A stretch of 19,678 bases of DNA, from assembly GCA_000316135.1 (NCBI GenBank), contig JH993974.1, positions 66,053 through 85,730 on the forward strand, read 5' to 3'. This DNA comes from Trachipleistophora hominis (Eukaryota > Microsporidia > Pleistophoridae). Positions 7,559 to 15,046 of the stretch are shown here, piece by piece (the stretch's first letter is position 1; every line of letters begins with the position of its first letter). Under the pieces are notes generated by a model, which had not been told where the DNA came from, ran no database searches, and saw only the letters and a list, made by a program, of their open reading frames with translations. The position numbers were made by a program, and so were the translations under genes.

Positions 7559-7816
7559 ATGTATACTTTTGACAGCTTGTCATTCCTATCAATTTGGCCA
7601 TCTCAAAGGCCTGTGCAAGGCTCCCGAGTCAAAACGGCAAGCTCACAGAATACTAAGAAGTATAATGCATTTGATAAGTTACTTGTTCGTAAAAACACCG
7701 TACCGCTTTACAAAAGCCTTAAATACGAACAGAATGTAAATGTCTGTAATTGTTCTAAGTGTATTAAATTTTATTTAATTATACTTAACTACGTCAACAC
7801 CGGTGTAATTATGTAA
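7559..7816 (+). CDS. Doubtful 85-aa ORF
   Basis: I do not recognise this. It begins MYTFDSLSFLSIWPSQRP, has a basic hydrophilic middle (KTASSQNTKKYNAFDKLLVR) and ends in a Cys pair (CNCSKC) followed by a hydrophobic, AT-driven tail (FYLIILNYVNTGVIM). There is neither a CCC nor a TATA in front. The middle looks more protein-like than the tail, which could mean a decayed gene or a missed exon boundary; GGCAG just before the ATG resembles a splice acceptor. A chance ORF is about as likely as a gene. Confidence 0.25.
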   Translation: MYTFDSLSFLSIWPSQRPVQGSRVKTASSQNTKKYNAFDKLLVRKNTVPLYKSLKYEQNVNVCNCSKCIKFYLIILNYVNTGVIM

Positions 7817-8163
7817 TATATGAGTGACAAGGCAATTAAATACGTGTTTGAGTAAAAAGACCATTTTTACCAACGTATAACTGTCAATCATTGAATAGCA
7901 GTGATAGTTCATGTTAAATAAATATTCGTATAATTTAAATAAAAATGTTTACTATACACTATAACATTATCTTAAACAGTTATCGCTGTACTTGTGCTCT
8001 ATGTCCTGATATTTAATTACCTGTTATTTATCTGTTTTTAATTTCGTTTTATCTTAATATTATCATTGCTGAGCACGTTATACCCGCTATTCAGGCCAAG
8101 TGTGCCAAACCATAATTTCGTATCCATTTCTATTTCCACCCTCATTTGATTTCCCCCATTCCA
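7817..8163. other. AT-rich spacer
   Basis: No gene supported. The last 40 bases become C-rich (CCACCC, CCCCC, CCACCCC) ahead of Nuf2. Confidence 0.5.
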
Positions 8164-8167
8164 CCCC
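8164..8167 (+). promoter_or_regulatory. CCCC initiator-like motif
   Basis: CCCCTTGAATG places the run four bases before the Nuf2 start at 8172. A further CCCCC lies at 8153-8157. Confidence 0.6.
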
Positions 8168-8171
8168 TTGA

Positions 8172-9458
8172 ATGACAAAAGAGAAGGACAACATTTATCT
8201 AATACCAAATTTTCAGCCATCAGAAATAATCAGCTATTTCTCAGAGCACGGCATTCCGATACTGCAATCAGAGATAACCAAGCCTTCTTTTCAGAACGTT
8301 TTACGTATTTACAGCTCTATTATAGGTCTTATCTATACCAACAGCAGTATAAGCAACGATGCGGACGAATCTAAATTTCTTTTGATCCTCTACAAACGAA
8401 CAGACATGTTGCTGAGAAGGCTAGGAATAGATTTCTTTGAGCTCAAGGATTTACTTACGCCCTCATACAAGAGAAATTTAAACTTCTTGAGCACGATATA
8501 CAATTTTTGTATCTACAGGGATAGCAAGAAGGAATACTACGAAAAGCTGCTTTTGGAGAAGGAAGAGCAAGAAAGCCTGTTAAATGAGATAAACGTGTCA
8601 ATAAACATGGCAGAGTCAAAGCTTAAGAGTATGAAGGATGAGGCACAGAAAAAGGAAAAAGAAAACGCTGAGCTGGAGAACAAGGTAGGACAGCTGGAGG
8701 ACGAGGTAAAAAGCCTTTGCAAGGAACAACGAGAACGTGCTAATAGCGTTGAGGAGATGAAGAGGGAGAGAGACGAGTTTTATGATAAGTTAAGTTCGCT
8801 GAAATTAGTGTGTCTGAACTTAAAACAGGAAATAAAAGAGATGAAGACACAGGTGATTGACGATCCCTCAAAAATGCTCTCGCTGATTGAAGAGATGCAG
8901 GTCCTAATAAAAACGGAGAAGGCCAGCATTGAAGAGTTCAATAAGAAGATCAGGCACACGACAGAGCTTATTGACAAGGAGGAGGAGGAGAAGACAAGAA
9001 TACAAAGCGCAATAAAGATGGCGATTAGCCAGAAAAACAAGACAAAGACGGCGAATGAATTACAAAACGAGGTGACATGCCTTGAAAAGACGATAAAGAG
9101 TCTCTCCATGGCTATAAACGTATCTAACAGGCGAATAGATCACCTAAGTAAGCAGATAAGCCACATTGAAGGAAAGATAGAAGTGCTGAAAAAGAAAGAC
9201 CAAGAAAATGCGAAGGAGCTGTCCAACAACCTAAACAAGTTGAAGGACAACTACTCTAAAGTAAGAACGGAGAGGAACGATTATTTTGAAAGAATAGCAA
9301 ACAATCAGAAGGAAATAAAAGAGATCGAGTACAAAATGGTGCAGATTATGAATCAGCACCAGAAGGACATGCACGTGTTGATAAGTAAACTGACAGAACT
9401 TAAAAACGCTGCCAACAGGTATTTTATGGGATTTGAAGACTTTAATCGTGAGTTGTAA
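8172..9458 (+). CDS. NUF2: Kinetochore protein Nuf2
   Basis: Nuf2 pairs with Ndc80 in the four-subunit Ndc80 complex, which attaches kinetochores to microtubules; its N-terminal calponin-homology domain sits beside that of Ndc80. The protein has 428 residues, close to yeast Nuf2 (about 450). Residues 8-55 (YLIPNFQPSEIISYFSEHGI and on) match the family's opening, proline-rich CH segment. Residues 89-117 match the second signature, where FELKDLLTPSYKRNLNFLS and then YNF correspond to the Nuf2 pattern F-LKDL-P--KR---LS---NF. From about residue 118 to the end it is continuous coiled coil, the expected rod. The ATG follows CCCC by four bases. It ends facing the 42-aa minus ORF and the 729-aa minus gene. 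The call is secure. Confidence 0.9.
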   Translation: MTKEKDNIYLIPNFQPSEIISYFSEHGIPILQSEITKPSFQNVLRIYSSIIGLIYTNSSISNDADESKFLLILYKRTDMLLRRLGIDFFELKDLLTPSYKRNLNFLSTIYNFCIYRDSKKEYYEKLLLEKEEQESLLNEINVSINMAESKLKSMKDEAQKKEKENAELENKVGQLEDEVKSLCKEQRERANSVEEMKRERDEFYDKLSSLKLVCLNLKQEIKEMKTQVIDDPSKMLSLIEEMQVLIKTEKASIEEFNKKIRHTTELIDKEEEEKTRIQSAIKMAISQKNKTKTANELQNEVTCLEKTIKSLSMAINVSNRRIDHLSKQISHIEGKIEVLKKKDQENAKELSNNLNKLKDNYSKVRTERNDYFERIANNQKEIKEIEYKMVQIMNQHQKDMHVLISKLTELKNAANRYFMGFEDFNREL

Positions 9459-9509
9459 AATTAAAGCATCTTTCACGTACATCTCGGCCATGAATTATTT
9501 TCTTTTTTC

Positions 9510-9638
9510 CTATACCATGTCTCTGTATTTGTGCCACGAGAAGCGTTGAAGGTCTTTACCATTGCAGTACGTCACATTTTGTACTAGACCGTGTTTTTGA
9601 CGCCTTCTTTTCGCAGAAGGACAGGAAATTCTTTGCAT
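9510..9638 (-). CDS. 42-aa basic microprotein
   Basis: This is a short ORF in the spacer between Nuf2 and the 729-aa gene. It begins MQRISCPSAKRRRQKHGLVQ and continues through NVTYCNGKDLQRFSWHKYRD to a final MV. It is strongly basic, with two Cys, Trp and several Tyr/Phe, a composition unlike random AT-rich translation. CCC ends 8 bases before the ATG, the same signal as on known genes, and the block is GC-richer than flanking spacers. A KRRR cluster suggests a nuclear or ribosomal location (inference). I do not recognise a family; small ribosomal or splicing proteins are possible. Against it: the opposite strand is also open here (about 57 codons without an ATG), so GC-rich shadowing could inflate the signal. 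Confidence 0.4.
   Translation of the reverse strand: MQRISCPSAKRRRQKHGLVQNVTYCNGKDLQRFSWHKYRDMV
9603..9620. repeat. 6-bp stem-loop
   Basis: CCTTCT (9603-9608) and AGAAGG (9615-9620) pair around TTTCGC. It lies inside the 42-aa ORF between two convergent genes, so it could also be a 3' end structure for Nuf2 mRNA. Confidence 0.35.
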
Positions 9639-9646
9639 TTCTGTAC

Positions 9647-9649
9647 GGG
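9647..9649 (-). promoter_or_regulatory. CCC initiator-like motif
   Basis: On the minus strand TTGCCCGTACAGAAATG places CCC eight bases before the start of the 42-aa ORF. Confidence 0.35.
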
Positions 9650-9816
9650 CAATCTCATCGTTTCTGATAGCTGTACGAGGTGTTCTGTGTGTCTATGTAC
9701 ATGCTCGTGCCTAACAATTGCATGGAAATAGTTTTAATCAATAAATACGCCTTCCTTATCGTGAGCCTGCTCTGAATATCTTTCGCTGTTTTTAATATTT
9801 ACATTTCTTTTGACGG

Positions 9817-12006
9817 CTATTCTTTGATCTTTTTCAGCATTTTCTCGTTGACCGATCGGAGTTTGAGGATAATCCCCTTAAAATTTTCTATGCTCCTCTC
9901 TTTTGTCTTTAGTTCGTCATCCAACTTATTGCATCTCTCTGTAAGGCCTACAATCACCTCCCTGAGTTGTTCAAAATCACAAACCTGCGTATTAAGGCTG
10001 TTCTGTAAAAGCTCTCGTATTTTTTCAAATCCAGTTACGTAAATCTGCTGTTTAGCGTTTAAATCTTCGATTGCTGCCCTAGCGTTTTGCAGTTCCTGTG
10101 TATAATACTCTTCAATACGCGCTCTTTCCTGGTTGAATCGCTCGTTAACGTTCTTTTTCTCATTCTCTAAACTACTTACAGCATTTTTACTCTCCTCCAA
10201 CTGTTTCATAAGCGTTTTAACATTCACAATTTTGCCGAGATCGACATCTTCAGCAATTTTTTTATATTTTTGCAATTCCTTCTCGTTCTCCCTTCGTTCA
10301 ATCTCCAGCAACTTCATAATTTGGCTCTGATTGTTCTTTACAAACGTGTTCTTTTGCACCAATAGCCCGTCAATCTTTGTTTTAAGGTTTGCGTTTTCCT
10401 CGTGCACCTCGTTTAGTTTGTTGATTGCATCGGCCTCATCTTTTTTGAGATTCTCTATCTCAACCGTCATTATACGTATGCGCTCATTGCACCGCCTGAG
10501 CTGTTCATCCGATCGTTCCATTCTATTCAAACTTTCGTCCGCCTTATCCTTGTACATCGCTGCCAGTTTTTCTTTTGATTCGGCGATGCTTCGCATGTTG
10601 GCCCTCTCAGTTTTGCTCATCTCATCCATTTTTTCTACGAGTGCTAAAATTTCTCTAATTTTGATCGTCATACCACGGGCATTCTCTCGCAACTCTCCAA
10701 AAACTTGCTTGTAATCCAGAACTACCTGTCTGAACGGCTTTTTTACGAGCATAGAATGTATTTTATCATCTTTATCTTTCAAACGTTCTCTTAACCGCTC
10801 TATTTCTTTATCTTTCTCTCCAAGTCTGTATTCGTATGTCTGAAGTTCAAAGTTTTTCTCGTCTAATTTCCTTTCAAGTCCTTCATAAATGTTATTTTTA
10901 AACTTTAAATCGTAATTCTCTACTTCCATGAACCTGCACTTGTTTAAACACTCCTCGTTGCTGCGCTCAAATAATTTACATCTATCCATTGCGCTCGCCA
11001 GCTCATTGCTTAAACGCTCGTTAACGATCACAAGCTCCGTATTTTCTCTCGTTAAACGAGCGATCTGCTCGCTGAGTGTCTTCTTATGTTCAGAGACCAT
11101 GTTTTCTCTGTCCTTCCTCTCCAAAATCAGAGATGCCTTGACCTTGATGTTTTCGTTTTTCAGAGAATCATTGAGCCTGCACATATTCTTCAGCAGGCCT
11201 ACCACGTCATAATAATCATTCACATACTGGTCTACCGTTTTCTTAGCTCTATTTACCATTCCGTCATCCAATACAAACGATATTTCTCTGCACAGTCGTT
11301 CATTCTTCTCCTTTAACAGGTTATTTTCTCTGTTCAGCTGGTAAATCGTGTTCTGTAAATTTATTACCGTTAGAGGATTAGAAAAGAACGACGTATTAAA
11401 ACTGCCCTCATCCTGAGATGCACGCGAATCTAAAAAATTATTTTCTATCGATTTGTTGTGTATGCTATCGTTTGATTCGCCTATTGATACACGCTTATTC
11501 GTTGATACGCCCTGTTCATTTCTTTTGCTCCTACACGTGTTGTCAGCTTGAGCACCTAACACGTCTTTTACTTCGATATTTCCGTCTTGTTCATTATCGT
11601 TGGTAACAATCATCACTCTATCCTGTCCCTTATCATAGATACACTCCTCATCCGTAAAATATTCTGCATTTCGGTCATTACCCGTTTTTCCATTTCCACA
11701 AGGCACAGCAACAGCATCCTCATTTCGTATATCTCCATGTTTATCATCTAAACCGGCGGACCCGTCTCTTTTTACAGCCTCTATCTTGCTGAGCAGTCGT
11801 ATATTTTCATTTTTAAGATTGTTTATTTGGATCCATAGATTTCTATTCTCCTCTTTGACCTTTTCGTAGTTAAAATGGTAATAATTTGTACGCCTGTGTA
11901 CCGTCAAAACAACTTTTTTTATCATATCACGGGCAGAGGATGAAAGGCCCTCAATTTCTGGTTTAAAAGACAAAAGTTCAGGAAAATTTGCGTACAGGTC
12001 ATACAT
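9817..12006 (-). CDS. 729-aa coiled-coil protein, possibly Mlp/TPR-like
   Basis: This is the longest gene in the window. Residues 1-60 form a short head (MYDLYANFPELLSFKPEIEG and on), then a first helix, then a hydrophilic Asn/Asp-rich linker (about 85-205). From about 210 to the end it is nearly unbroken coiled coil. No motor, nuclease or ATPase motif and no membrane segment is visible, so it is not an SMC protein or myosin. The final stretch (LKTKERSIENFKGIILKLRS) resembles the end of the coiled-coil part of Mlp/TPR nuclear-basket proteins, which are far longer; that makes a shrunken Mlp/TPR one option. Spindle-pole or golgin-type rods are others. The ATG is 24 bases past CCCCC. It is divergent from V-ATPase c'' across 409 bases. 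Structure is certain, identity weak. Confidence 0.6.
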   Translation of the reverse strand: MYDLYANFPELLSFKPEIEGLSSSARDMIKKVVLTVHRRTNYYHFNYEKVKEENRNLWIQINNLKNENIRLLSKIEAVKRDGSAGLDDKHGDIRNEDAVAVPCGNGKTGNDRNAEYFTDEECIYDKGQDRVMIVTNDNEQDGNIEVKDVLGAQADNTCRSKRNEQGVSTNKRVSIGESNDSIHNKSIENNFLDSRASQDEGSFNTSFFSNPLTVINLQNTIYQLNRENNLLKEKNERLCREISFVLDDGMVNRAKKTVDQYVNDYYDVVGLLKNMCRLNDSLKNENIKVKASLILERKDRENMVSEHKKTLSEQIARLTRENTELVIVNERLSNELASAMDRCKLFERSNEECLNKCRFMEVENYDLKFKNNIYEGLERKLDEKNFELQTYEYRLGEKDKEIERLRERLKDKDDKIHSMLVKKPFRQVVLDYKQVFGELRENARGMTIKIREILALVEKMDEMSKTERANMRSIAESKEKLAAMYKDKADESLNRMERSDEQLRRCNERIRIMTVEIENLKKDEADAINKLNEVHEENANLKTKIDGLLVQKNTFVKNNQSQIMKLLEIERRENEKELQKYKKIAEDVDLGKIVNVKTLMKQLEESKNAVSSLENEKKNVNERFNQERARIEEYYTQELQNARAAIEDLNAKQQIYVTGFEKIRELLQNSLNTQVCDFEQLREVIVGLTERCNKLDDELKTKERSIENFKGIILKLRSVNEKMLKKIKE

Positions 12007-12403
12007 TCACTGCTCTCTCCTTTTTAGTTAGGGGGTGCAAAAACGGTTCACTAAAATGTTTTACCATAAACCTGATACACCGGTGCTACGTACAATGACT
12101 CGGTCTTCCTCCGCATCCATGGTGTTTTTTGTATTATTATTTTGTATAAATCCCTTTTTGCTGTAGTTTGTGTTTGTTTGTTTATTTAATTAATTATTAT
12201 CGCTATTCGTGTACTAAACGTAAATTCGTCCATTCACTTGATCTCTACACCCAAATATTCAAAAGGATGTTTATTTAACGTAAACTGTAACGTTGTAAAA
12301 TGATAAAAACTACCGTATCATTCGAACAATCTCTCATTCATACATTACGCCAATTTCTGCCTTGTTTGATGGTCGACCTGCCACATAAAAACGTTTGGTT
12401 TTA
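12007..12403. other. Divergent promoter region
   Basis: This lies between the starts of the coiled-coil gene (leftward) and V-ATPase c'' (rightward), and presumably carries both promoters. It holds CCCCC on the minus strand at 12031-12035. A GC-rich 19-codon minus ORF (12061-12120, MDAEEDRVIVRSTGVSGLW) overlaps a 23-codon signal-peptide-like plus ORF beginning near 12094. Both are too short to call genes. Confidence 0.5.
12031..12035 (-). promoter_or_regulatory. CCCCC initiator-like motif
   Basis: On the minus strand GCACCCCCTAAC lies 24 bases before the ATG of the 729-aa gene, the longest such spacing in the window. Confidence 0.45.
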
Positions 12404-12407
12404 CCCC
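12404..12407 (+). promoter_or_regulatory. CCCC initiator-like motif
   Basis: ACCCCTTGGTCAAATG puts CCCC eight bases before the ATG at 12416 and argues against an upstream TTG start at 12395. Confidence 0.6.
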
Positions 12408-12415
12408 TTGGTCAA

Positions 12416-12958
12416 ATGCATTTCATCTTCAAATTCTCGCTGATCCTTCTGGTCCTCTACCTGTTGTACTCGTTTCTTCCTTTTGATCTGTTCGTGAACG
12501 ATGCCTTTTTTGCCTATTTGGGCTCATTTCTATGTTTTATGTTGAATGCAATAGGCACTACAAAGGGAATGCTTGCCATATCGCGTACATGTGCCGGATC
12601 GAGTATATTCAACCCGAAAATAGGATCAAAGTCTCTCGTAGGTGTTATAATATGTGAAGGTAATTTGCTCTGCGGCATTGTAATATCGTATTTCATTTTT
12701 AACTCCATACCATATGAGAGCAAGAACTTGAAAGACGCGTCATACATTCTCTTTAGCGCAGGAACGATCACCGGAGCGGTCGGGTTTGCCTCTTCGTTTG
12801 CGACTGGCATCATTTGCGCTGCAATTTGTGTCATGGATGCTAAAGAACCGAAACTTTTTTCCAAGCTCGTTTTTTACGAATTTATTGCTGGCAGTCTGGG
12901 CGTAATGGGCATTGGCATTGGTTTCCTCATAAAAGAAAGAATTAAAATGTTTGTTTGA
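12416..12958 (+). CDS. VMA16: V-type ATPase proteolipid subunit c'' (Vma16 type)
   Basis: This subunit is part of the rotating membrane ring of the vacuolar proton pump, which acidifies vacuole-like compartments. The 180-residue protein is strongly hydrophobic with about five membrane helices, including a short N-terminal one (residues 2-22) typical of c'' rather than c. Residues 66-92 (NPKIGSKSLVGVIICEG and on) match the c'' signature around the essential membrane glutamate, here E81 (yeast E108). The second half carries the mirror motif: GAVGFASSFATGI, then MDAKEPKLFSK, then YEFIAGSLGVMGIGIG, with E155 at the place of yeast E188. Length is a little under yeast Vma16 (213). The start is the ATG behind CCCC; seven extra in-frame codons upstream would need TTG. 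It is divergent from the 729-aa gene. The family call is secure. Confidence 0.88.
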   Translation: MHFIFKFSLILLVLYLLYSFLPFDLFVNDAFFAYLGSFLCFMLNAIGTTKGMLAISRTCAGSSIFNPKIGSKSLVGVIICEGNLLCGIVISYFIFNSIPYESKNLKDASYILFSAGTITGAVGFASSFATGIICAAICVMDAKEPKLFSKLVFYEFIAGSLGVMGIGIGFLIKERIKMFV

Positions 12959-13263
12959 GAGCATGCATTCTCGTTTCGTGTGGTTGCTGAATAGATCACC
13001 GCATGTTTGGTGACGGGTACTCGTTAGATAAAGTAGATTTGCTCTAAATAGCAAAATATTTTACGTGAATGGCAGCAAAGATGCCACTTCATAGTTTTGT
13101 TGGTTGATCAGGTGCAATATGGAACGTGCACGTCATTCTTAAATTAATATTTACGGATTTATTTAAAAAATAACAACCACGCCTTTCAGCCGCAAGACCT
13201 TCTCATACGATACGTCGTTCGGCTTTTTCTTCGCGACCACTTCACACGTCAAAATTCTACATA
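12959..13263. other. Spacer between convergent genes
   Basis: This separates the c'' stop from the Med10-like stop. No gene is supported. A minus frame at 12740-13054 runs in from the shadow of the c'' gene and is rejected. Confidence 0.5.
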
Positions 13264-13680
13264 TTACCTTTTTAGCGTCAAATTTAATTTGTCCAACTTT
13301 TCATAAAACGTGTTGGTCCTTTCTTCTTTTTTTACGTTTTCTTTTCGTTCTTCCAATTCCTCCTTCTCTCTCTCATTAAAGATAGCGTCAAAATCTTTGC
13401 CATCATCTAGCATTTCGATAACACTCAGCGGCACTGCCATGTTTACCTCCATCCTTTTAAGTTTCAGCAGTTCATCTATCAACTCTTTCATCTCTTTGGA
13501 TGGAAATCTGTCAGCCTCTAAAATAAGATTAGACAAAGCGTGCAGTTTAGAAGAGATAACATGACATGCATCCGAGAATGCACTAGTACTCGGCTTTTTA
13601 GTATTTTTGCGTTCTTTCGAATGTAATTTGGTATATAATATAAGCTTTAGAGGATACCTCTCATGTTTTTTAAATATCAT
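13264..13680 (-). CDS. MED10: Mediator subunit Med10-like protein
   Basis: Med10 (Nut2) belongs to the middle module of Mediator, which bridges activators and RNA polymerase II. This 138-residue protein carries the diagnostic stretch VPLSVIEMLDDGKDFDAIF (residues 83-101), matching the Med10 pattern of a Pro-Leu followed by a hydrophobic run, an acidic-acidic-Gly turn and a following Asp/aromatic pair. Before it come two helices (about 36-57 and 62-78), as in the family; after it is a charged Glu/Lys helix and a basic tail. Length agrees with Med10 (roughly 135-160). The start is the ATG one base behind CCC; the frame extends 23 codons further to another ATG (13749), but that extension is Cys/Phe-rich and AT-driven and lacks the signal. 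Residues 1-34 are not conserved. Confidence 0.65.
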   Translation of the reverse strand: MIFKKHERYPLKLILYTKLHSKERKNTKKPSTSAFSDACHVISSKLHALSNLILEADRFPSKEMKELIDELLKLKRMEVNMAVPLSVIEMLDDGKDFDAIFNEREKEELEERKENVKKEERTNTFYEKLDKLNLTLKR

Positions 13681-13681
13681 A

Positions 13682-13684
13682 GGG
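13682..13684 (-). promoter_or_regulatory. CCC initiator-like motif
   Basis: On the minus strand CCACCCTATG puts CCC one base before the ATG at 13680 and favours it over the upstream ATG at 13749. Confidence 0.5.
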
Positions 13685-13859
13685 TGGATTGCGTAGAATA
13701 AGAAATGCAATTTGCAATGAAACAACAGACATACATGAAGTAAATGCAAACATTAAAAATAGATGCGTCTATAAATATATTTTATAATTTTATTCGATCT
13801 ATTACTTATAAACACGATTGATGATAATGAACGTTCTCTTTCGTAAACATATACGTTAT

Positions 13860-14072
13860 TTAATGTGTTGTACCAATTACTATTATTAATCCACAGATTA
13901 TATCATAAAGATGTAAAACATCTACAAATTGAGCTATAACATCTGTTTCAACTACATTACATAACACTGCTGCTTCTACAACATTAATAATGAATTTAAC
14001 AACCGTAATACATCGATTTTCTTTCAATTCATGAGCAATTTTTTGCAATATACGTCTAATCAGATTATTCAT
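13860..14072 (-). CDS. CENP-X/Mhf2-like histone-fold protein (candidate)
   Basis: CENP-X (Mhf2) pairs with CENP-S (Mhf1) in a histone-fold tetramer that works with FANCM at stalled forks and with the CENP-T-W pair at centromeres. This 70-residue protein (human CENP-X: 81) shows a helix at about 4-17, the central helix with VVEAAV (31-36) identical to the human signature, and VDV (50-52) followed by LHLYDIICGLIIVI as the third helix. The 13 residues between VVEAAV and VDV need no gap relative to human. It lacks CCC but has TATAAAT (14097-14103) 31 bases before the ATG. Its codons are AT-rich. The family is short and diverse, so the match by eye is suggestive rather than proven. It is followed by the Med10-like gene on the same strand after 179 bases. 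Confidence 0.5.
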   Translation of the reverse strand: MNNLIRRILQKIAHELKENRCITVVKFIINVVEAAVLCNVVETDVIAQFVDVLHLYDIICGLIIVIGTTH

Positions 14073-14779
14073 TTGTTGATCGTAACCACTTCATCAATTT
14101 ATAAAACTCTTTTTAAAAACGTTACGCCACATTTTATGTAAAACGTAAGTGAAAAGGTGATCTGACGTTTTAAAGAACGCTTGATGTTTAACACATGATA
14201 AAAATATTCAATTGACCAGGTGTTGAAAGCAATGAATAAAGTATAACCGTACAAGGTTAATATAAATTGAACTATTCGTAGAGAAATTATCTTTTTTAGA
14301 ATGCGTTGACCTAGTTGAGGTTAATTTTTTTGCTAGAATTACGTGCTCAAATTTATGGACGAATAGTATCGTCTAACAAAATCAGGTTGAATTGCCGTTC
14401 AAGCAGCACTTCAATCTGTAATACTTACTTACAACAATGTTTTACCTTTTAAATTGTGTTTTTGGATCACATCATAATTTAAATTCACATGAACAGGCCG
14501 TACCATTTTAGATGTGTTTTTCACTGCGAGTACATTCCGTAAAAAACCATTTAACCGATTAACCCGTGTAATTCATCACATAAAATCACATTATTCTATG
14601 AGATCGATCCATTATCAATACGGTGATCATATACTGAGTTAACATAATTTGCGTTTTAAAAACGTTTTTTAACACTGCACTATATGAACAACTAAGAAAC
14701 AAATAAAATCTTCTAAAAAACTTACAATAAACAGGCAAATGTTATCACACCGTGTGGCTCATAACTAAAATTTTGGTAT
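14073..14779. other. AT-rich spacer between divergent genes
   Basis: No gene supported. It carries the TATA box of the CENP-X-like gene. At 14487-14506 (minus) GGTACGGCCTGTTCATG faintly resembles the 3' half of the dispersed element. Confidence 0.5.
14097..14103 (-). promoter_or_regulatory. TATA box TATAAAT
   Basis: TATAAAT on the minus strand begins 31 bases before the ATG at 14072. No CCC is present there. Confidence 0.45.
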
Positions 14780-14782
14780 CCC
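14780..14782 (+). promoter_or_regulatory. CCC initiator-like motif
   Basis: ATCCCTCCTATATG places CCC six bases before the ATG at 14789. Confidence 0.55.
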
Positions 14783-14788
14783 TCCTAT

Positions 14789-15046
14789 ATGTCACGTAAC
14801 AGTCTTCCAGATCTTTATCTATTCTTCCTCGCACTAAGACAGACTGAGGATAAATACTTGGCATACAAAAAGGTTAAAGAGAGCATATTAAGGAAACAGG
14901 AAGAGGTGCTTAGCCGCGAGTATCCTTTGGGTGATGATGAATATGAAAGAATATACAGTGAATTGGTACGCTTGAATGATAAATGTAGTAAAATAGATGA
15001 ATTGAACAGAAGAAACGTAAACAACGATAAAGAAGAACATAATTAA
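14789..15046 (+). CDS. Unknown 85-aa helical protein
   Basis: I do not recognise this protein. It begins MSRNSLPDLYLFFLALRQTE and looks all-helical: a first amphipathic helix (7-18), a long charged helix (about 20-43, KKVKESILRKQEEVLSREY), a turn at PLGDDE (46-51), a second helix (51-72) and a polar Asn/Lys/Glu tail. Two antiparallel helices of this size suit a small subunit of a larger assembly such as Mediator, DASH or a chaperone, but no family signature is visible. Codon use is balanced and the CCC six bases before the ATG supports a real gene. It lies between long spacers. Confidence 0.6.
   Translation: MSRNSLPDLYLFFLALRQTEDKYLAYKKVKESILRKQEEVLSREYPLGDDEYERIYSELVRLNDKCSKIDELNRRNVNNDKEEHN

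Noticed and set aside
8168..8374. 68-codon plus ORF overlapping the Nuf2 start in another frame
   Set aside because: It would start with TTG inside the CCCCTTGAATG signal; Nuf2 family motifs settle the frame.
8780..9109. 109-codon minus-strand ORF rich in Ser, Phe and Leu
   Set aside because: Antisense shadow of the Nuf2 coiled coil; Glu/Lys codons read backwards give Phe/Ser/Leu.
10331..10714. 127-codon plus-strand ORF
   Set aside because: Antisense shadow of the 729-aa coiled-coil gene.
12395..12415. Upstream extension of the V-ATPase c'' gene
   Set aside because: It starts with TTG and includes the CCCC signal itself.
12450..12462. CTTCTGGTCC within the V-ATPase gene, like the start of the dispersed element
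   Set aside because: Only about 10 bases match, and they encode conserved hydrophobic residues; chance.
12740..13054. 104-codon minus-strand ORF
   Set aside because: Largely antisense shadow of the V-ATPase c'' gene, which has clear family motifs on the other strand.
13681..13749. 23-codon N-terminal extension of the Med10-like protein
   Set aside because: The peptide is Cys/Phe/His-rich without family support, and CCC sits at the internal ATG.
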